Assembly: GCF_029240175.1 (NCBI RefSeq)
Contig: NZ_JARBTM010000007.1
Coordinates: forward strand, 1-64,000
Length of the DNA: 64,000 bases
Reading direction: 5' to 3'
From: Anaerosolibacter sp.
GTDB lineage: Bacteria; Bacillota; Clostridia; Peptostreptococcales; Thermotaleaceae
The position numbers and the translations under genes were made by a program. Below, one piece after another: positions 59,928 through 64,000 of this stretch (positions within the stretch are counted from its first letter, which is position 1; each line of letters opens with the position of its first letter). The notes below the pieces were generated by a model that did not search any database, was not told the origin of the DNA, and was given only the letters and a program-made list of their open reading frames with translations.

Positions 59928-61019
59928 TTAATCACCCCATAAATCACGGCTATATCCTTCTGACTGAAAACCAAGATCTTCAGGATATAAGTTCCCTACA
60001 GCAGCTGAAGCTGCAACATCTCCTCCTGATTCTAAAGTTAGGTTTTTTGCTACAATAGCACCTACGCTATCCATATTTGCCTTAATGGTCATATCTGCAC
60101 CTGGTCCATAAATAAATCCCTGAAATTCACTATTACCAGTTTGGAAATCCAATGTACCCGAATTAAAAATATTGAGTATCGTCTTTGCATTGGGGCCAGT
60201 AAATAGGTTTCCTTTAAAATAAATACTATTCGTGTATAGGGATAAGGTACCATTGCCAGTAACGTAAATATTTGCATTGTTTCCAGACAGTGAGTTGAAT
60301 TGAATTTTCATATCTCCTGAAAGATTGATGTAGTAGGTATCACTGCCAAGGTTTACAGCGTCAAATTTACGGTCTGCGTAACCGTCACCACTGTTAATAT
60401 TAAAACCTAAAGGAGGCCAACTCAGCGTTGGGTCAGCTTCTAGCAAAACAGGGTCTGAAGGTTCTGGAAATGTTCTATTTGTTATTTTGGGGGGCTGCAC
60501 ACTTATATTACTCGTATAGCCAGTGATACTAGCGGTAGGAGTCCTTGATACGCTGCCAGTTACCTCACAGTTTGGCTGATCTATGTGCAATGAGTTTGTG
60601 ACGGTTACTGTAGAATCAAAAAAATAGTTTTTTTCTAGTGCAAGGTTAACCTTCTGCTCAACGCCACTGTATTCACCCACACTATGGATAGTCGGTTTAT
60701 ATTTATCTCCTGAAAAACTGATTTTAAAGCGACCATCTGCAAATGTTGTCCATTTATCAACGTTCGTGGTGTTGCTTGAAATCAATGTATCAATTGTACT
60801 TAGGGTATGGGTTGGATCTTCTATCCAAGTTGAAGCAGCTTCCGCACCTGCTCTTGCAATATAATAGGCTTTAAGTCGCTTTTCCTCATGGATCGCAAAA
60901 TTATTCTCTGCAAGACTTACTTGAAGAAGCGCCGCACCAAGAATAGAAAGAACAGCCATAACAATTATGATCAAAACTAATGAGGAACCTTTCTTATTTT
61001 TAAATGCTTTGTTCATCAT
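59928..61019 (-). CDS. PilX-like protein with DUF7305-type beta-solenoid head
   Basis: KKGSSLVLIIIVMAVLSILGAALLQVSLAENNFAIHEEKRLKAYYIARAGAEAAS is a PilX-type N-terminus without the Glu-5. The head of 300 residues has repeats rich in Asn, Gly and Thr (YYINLSGDMKIQFNSLSGNNANIYVTGNGTLSLYTNSIYFKGNL...) that match DUF7305 and look like a right-handed beta-helix. It is the first gene of the unit, with AGGAGGG before the ATG. A TTGCAA-17-TAACAT promoter candidate lies 40-70 bases upstream. Confidence 0.83.
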   Translation of the reverse strand: MMNKAFKNKKGSSLVLIIIVMAVLSILGAALLQVSLAENNFAIHEEKRLKAYYIARAGAEAASTWIEDPTHTLSTIDTLISSNTTNVDKWTTFADGRFKISFSGDKYKPTIHSVGEYSGVEQKVNLALEKNYFFDSTVTVTNSLHIDQPNCEVTGSVSRTPTASITGYTSNISVQPPKITNRTFPEPSDPVLLEADPTLSWPPLGFNINSGDGYADRKFDAVNLGSDTYYINLSGDMKIQFNSLSGNNANIYVTGNGTLSLYTNSIYFKGNLFTGPNAKTILNIFNSGTLDFQTGNSEFQGFIYGPGADMTIKANMDSVGAIVAKNLTLESGGDVAASAAVGNLYPEDLGFQSEGYSRDLWGD

Positions 61020-61386
61020 TATCCCTCCTGGATATGATTTTAAGAGTGGGTTATGTTATACGCTTTACTTATATTTTGCAATTTATCATTCAAGAAAATT
61101 TCAGTTAATATACGAAGACACTTTAGCCAATAGCTGATGTTAATTTTCAGAAAAAATTCTTAAATGGGAGTCAATCATTCTAATTGACCCCCATTAACGT
61201 TTAGGTATTTAGTTAAGGTGTCTACCACCTCTACTTTAGTGATTATTCAAATATCCTTTTGACTACCAACACAGACATTTATCAAGTAAGTAGATTAGTA
61301 TTACAATTCATATACCCAATCTATTCCTACAGCAAGCAACAATTATGTCAAACGAGAAAAATCTAGCATTTTTTATTTTTCATTTG

Positions 61387-61434
61387 TTGTATACTTAAAA
61401 TATGGGTAATATTACCCATATTTTAAGTATACAA
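61387..61434. repeat. 48-base perfect palindrome
   Basis: The half-site TTGTATACTTAAAATATGGG continues TAAT and is then repeated exactly in reverse complement with no loop. Such a long perfect palindrome can form a cruciform or a long RNA hairpin. No U-run follows. Confidence 0.9.
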
Positions 61435-61572
61435 TCTAGGCTTTATATTGTCAAATGCTACCATGTTACAAGTATTGACAGGATATTTGTTTTACCACTG
61501 TGATCATTATTACACTATCAAAAATCCTTTTAATAGTCACTATTCATCTCTCCTGTTTTTTATCCCCCTATC

Positions 61573-61613
61573 TTCTTGTGAACTATACATCGTGCATGAA
61601 TAGTTCACAAGAA
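61573..61613. repeat. Inverted repeat with 14-base arms
   Basis: TTCTTGTGAACTAT and its exact complement flank a 13-base spacer. A-rich DNA follows on the right, so it may be a terminator of lost flanking genes. Confidence 0.6.
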
Positions 61614-62015
61614 AATACATAATTTGTAATTTAGTTTCCTATCTCTGCTTTGGAATGCGCTAGTTAATGGTATTGACCTCATAGTTGGTCTCAAGAAGAT
61701 ACTTATTGAATGTAGTTTTTTATCTAACCATTGGAGAAATCACCTCACATCACCCACGTAGAAAAGGATTGTCTTTCTGCTCTTTCCGTCTGCAACTAGG
61801 TCTTGCTCAAATTTCTATATCAATTCAATTGTACTTGTCATTTTTCACTTCTCCTTTCTACTAAAATTTAAAAACTGGCTGTAGAATTTGAATTCTTCAA
61901 CCTATTTTTTGATGCTGATTGTCGGAGCAATGATTGCAATCACTCCAAATGTTTCAATCTACAATCATTCGCCACTGTTTTTCAGCTAGTTTTGTCTCTT
62001 TTTTTTTACCAGTTC

Positions 62016-62134
62016 CAACTAGGACAACTGACTCGCTGAAAAATCACGTCTTCCTAGTTGCCACTCTCTGGACACGAAAAATCCTAGGTACCTTTCCCAC
62101 TACTCAGTGGTAAATCCCATTCCTCTCTGGCAAC
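62016..62134. repeat. Structured stretch with competing stems
   Basis: The segment CCTAGTTGCCA (62053-62063) can pair either with CAACTAGG on its left (62016-62023) or with TGGCAAC on its right (62128-62134). A small CCAC/GTGG hairpin (62097-62110) lies between. This looks like a switchable or nested RNA fold, but no known family was recognised. Confidence 0.4.
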
Positions 62135-62219
62135 ACAAAAAAACCTAACAGAGTTTTCTCTCCATCAGGTCTGAATCTTTAGATTCTATACAGATGCATG
62201 CGACAGTTGAGAACCGTCC

Positions 62220-62234
62220 GAAACCACTGAAAAA
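62220..62234. repeat. Left terminal inverted repeat of the IS
   Basis: GAAACCACTGAAAAA, identical to the complement of the right end. Confidence 0.85.
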
Positions 62235-62254
62235 GTCTTGTTTTTTAAACTATT

Positions 62255-63790
62255 TTAATCACGAAGTGAGCCGACAATAGCAATATTGGTTCTGATCATC
62301 AAAAAATTAATAAACATTCCTGAAAAAGAGGATACCAGCTTGGCTATCCTCTTTAAATTTACTGCTATTGCAGTTAATTTTGCTTGTATGCCCATGCTAC
62401 GCAGACCGTAACCCCTGGCTCGGTCTAATCCATGAAATCTTTTCATTTCCCCATTCTTCCACTCATGACTTGCTCGCTTTTTATACTTGTCTAAAAATCC
62501 TTCCTGCTTGGTAAATTGACTATATTCATAGAACTCAAAAGTATTTGCGGTTATCTCAAGAATTTTTCTTGCTTTGCCTTTATTTAGACACTCGTGGCTC
62601 TTTGGACAGTTTTTGCAGCATTCTTTTTCAAAATAGTAATAATGGCTTACTCTGTCCTTGCTATTACCTTTTTTCTTTTTAATCGTTTTATTTCCTTCAT
62701 CACAAATCCATTGATCTGAGTCCTTGTTGTATGTAAACTTGGAATCATCTAATTTATATACCGATTCACTTACTGGAATATATGCCTCTACAGTCTCTTC
62801 CTTCAATAAATCCAATATTGGCTTTCGAAAATATGCTTTATCACCATATGCTTCCTTTATACTTATTCCACATTCTTTCGTTTTGGTGTAGAGATTTTTA
62901 AATTCAGTTCCATCAACGTAAGCTCCGCCTTGTACAACGACTGCTGTTATCATGCGTTCTTCAGGGCTCATAGCATATTCAACCTTGTATCCAAAGAAAC
63001 TATCGGTTTTAGATTTGTAACCCACTCTTGCATCTTTATCAACGAGAGATCGGATACCTTTTTGTTGTATAAACTTAGGAGAGTCTAATATTTCTTTAGC
63101 GTTTTTAATGGATTGAAGAGTTTTAGGGCAAGTGGCTAAATCAAAATTCTCTTCCATTGTCTCTGTGACCTTTTCTAGATAGTTTTTCATAGTTTCCTTT
63201 GCTAGATTGTGATCCTGTATTTCTTTGTAATTAGGTATTTCTTTAGCTACCTGTTCAGCAGCTACGCTGTTTTCCTCTTCGATGCTTATAAAAATTCTTT
63301 TGGCAAGGTGCTTCATAATTCTCTCTGGTACTTTTTTAATGGTGTTGGCTTCTGTATGGGTAGCATCTATGCTAATACCAGTTCCCTTAATGATACCTCT
63401 ATTAACACATTGTTTTACAATTTCTTGGATGATATCATCCAATGTTGTTTCTTTAAGCCTCTGGGTTCTAAATTTAGCTAGAAGACTTGGGTCTGGAAGT
63501 TTATCCTCTGGATTGATACCGATAAACCACATATATGCTAGGTTTACCTTTGTATCTTCTACTACCTGTACATCTGAAAGATTGTATAAATATTGGAGTA
63601 TTAACAATTTAGCCATCATTTCTGGTTCCTTAGCTGGTCTTCCATAGAACTTACAGTATGAGTTTTCAAGAAGTTTGTTGATGAAATTAAAATCAACAGC
63701 GTTATTTATCAATTTTAATATATGATTTTCTGGAATTCTATCGTATAATATGGAATAGATGCTTAACTGCATATTTTTGTCTTTAAGCAT
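62255..63790 (-). CDS. IS1182 family transposase
   Basis: The 511-residue DDE transposase begins with an N-terminal DUF772-type domain (LIDNAVDF-like, FYGRPAKEPEMMAKLLILQYLYNLSDVQVVEDTKVNLAYMWFIG). The catalytic regions include GTGISIDATHTEANT, VEAYGDK-like AYGDKAYFRKPILD and the late KRFHGLDRARGYGL segment with the Glu-bearing helix nearby; a cysteine knuckle (CCKNCPKSHEC) sits between. The frame is complete. AAGGGGGT stands six bases before the ATG at 63790; the track start at 63835 lies ahead of that site. Confidence 0.92.
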   Translation of the reverse strand: MLKDKNMQLSIYSILYDRIPENHILKLINNAVDFNFINKLLENSYCKFYGRPAKEPEMMAKLLILQYLYNLSDVQVVEDTKVNLAYMWFIGINPEDKLPDPSLLAKFRTQRLKETTLDDIIQEIVKQCVNRGIIKGTGISIDATHTEANTIKKVPERIMKHLAKRIFISIEEENSVAAEQVAKEIPNYKEIQDHNLAKETMKNYLEKVTETMEENFDLATCPKTLQSIKNAKEILDSPKFIQQKGIRSLVDKDARVGYKSKTDSFFGYKVEYAMSPEERMITAVVVQGGAYVDGTEFKNLYTKTKECGISIKEAYGDKAYFRKPILDLLKEETVEAYIPVSESVYKLDDSKFTYNKDSDQWICDEGNKTIKKKKGNSKDRVSHYYYFEKECCKNCPKSHECLNKGKARKILEITANTFEFYEYSQFTKQEGFLDKYKKRASHEWKNGEMKRFHGLDRARGYGLRSMGIQAKLTAIAVNLKRIAKLVSSFSGMFINFLMIRTNIAIVGSLRD

Positions 63791-63905
63791 GGAGAAACCC
63801 CCTTTTCTATGATATTGTCTCGACAACACTATCATATCAAATTAGCGGGTTTTTCTCTATCGTTTATGCTTATTTTAGGCAGGATATTCCAATATTTAGG
63901 ATGTG

Positions 63906-63920
63906 TTTTTCAGTGGTTTC
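63906..63920. repeat. Right terminal inverted repeat of the IS
   Basis: TTTTTCAGTGGTTTC, the exact complement of the left end, followed directly by the duplicated GAACCGTCC. Confidence 0.85.
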
Positions 63921-64000
63921 GAACCGTCCTCATGTCGCATGTCTTCTGTTGTGGGTTGCTCCATCGATGATACTGAAGAGGAATCCAAAGAAAACTTTAA

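Larger units (their letters stand above)
61020..62219. other. 1.2-kb gene-free region rich in inverted repeats
   Basis: No frame with a ribosome site is seen on either strand. It holds an imperfect stem at 61161-61197 (a possible terminator for a gene once upstream), a 48-base perfect palindrome, a 14-base-arm inverted repeat at 61573-61613, and a structured stretch at 62016-62134, listed separately. The IS element begins at its right end. Confidence 0.6.
62220..63920 (-). mobile_element. Intact IS1182-family insertion sequence
   Basis: A 1.7-kb element with perfect 15-base terminal inverted repeats (GAAACCACTGAAAAA), one complete transposase gene, and a nine-base direct repeat GAACCGTCC on both flanks (62211-62219 and 63921-63929). 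Because bases at the junction are shared, the true duplication may be seven to nine bases. It appears recently inserted and potentially active. Confidence 0.88.

Noticed and set aside
57545-61165. c-di-GMP-I or c-di-GMP-II riboswitch upstream of pilin or pilD genes
   Set aside because: Searched by eye on both strands for the conserved core segments; none found.
62331-62355. Inverted repeat GAGGATACCAGC/TGGCTATCCTC resembling the tlyA terminator
   Set aside because: It lies inside the transposase coding sequence, so the likeness is taken as coincidence.
1-64000. CRISPR arrays, rRNA and tRNA genes
   Set aside because: No regularly spaced direct repeats of CRISPR type and no tRNA- or rRNA-like segments were seen; a tRNAscan or Infernal run would settle this.

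Overview
The window (64 kb, low GC) looks like a chromosome segment of an anaerobic, endospore-forming member of the Clostridia, most like the Alkaliphilus/Natronincola group. This is inferred from a nearly complete sporulation inventory (spo0A, spoIVB, spoIIM, the eight-gene spoIIIA operon, ytfJ), strong AAGGAGG-type ribosome sites, frequent TTG starts, and an OLE RNA with its OapA partner, which is known from extremophilic and anaerobic Firmicutes. No rRNA, tRNA or CRISPR array was seen. Almost every gene is on the minus strand; exceptions are speE-speB, one PAS-GGDEF-HD-GYP gene and two short ORFs missing from the ORF track.

Layout. 1-7.7 kb: partial carboxylase subunit, tRNA methyltransferase mnmM, GNAT, rluB, an uncharacterised two-gene flavin/iron-sulfur redox module, a D-Ala-D-Ala carboxypeptidase, MazG-like protein, ytfJ and a DUF2953 gene. 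8-9.8 kb (+): spermidine synthase and agmatinase. 9.8-19.3 kb: scpB, scpA, dacF, a nucleoside salvage operon (pdp, two divergent purine nucleoside phosphorylases, deoB), xerD, a small membrane protein, spoIIM and nudF. 19.3-24.2 kb: DUF3866, an MraY-like glycosyltransferase, a GT2 enzyme and a SteB/SteA pair. 24.2-26 kb: a short accessory stretch with a 59-aa ORF, a minimal tyrosine recombinase and a recombination-site-like dyad. 26-39.9 kb: spo0A, spoIVB, recN, argR, tlyA, dxs, oapA, OLE RNA, yuiD, ispA, xseB, xseA, folD, a TsaD paralogue and nusB, transcribed from nusB towards spo0A. 40-47.8 kb: DUF2273-amaP-asp23 envelope genes, spoIIIAA-AH, a zinc-ribbon protein and efp. 47.9-61 kb: Xaa-Pro peptidase, comFB and two blocks of type IV pilus genes on either side of a c-di-GMP turnover gene. 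61-64 kb: a gene-free stretch rich in palindromes, then an intact IS1182-family element with terminal repeats and a target duplication.

How the genes work together. Isoprenoid precursor supply (dxs, ispA), one-carbon and DNA maintenance genes and the OLE ribonucleoprotein share one long transcription unit. The spoIIIA channel, SpoIVB and Spo0A are core sporulation functions. In the pilus region PilM, PilN, an unusual PilO-SLH fusion, prepilin peptidase and seven prepilin-like proteins are present, but no PilB/PilT ATPase or PilC is in the window. A ComFB protein and the GGDEF/HD-GYP gene suggest that piliation is tied to cyclic dinucleotides.

Many starts in the ORF track are upstream extensions. 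I moved starts where a clear Shine-Dalgarno sequence pointed to a downstream ATG, GTG or TTG, and each entry says so.
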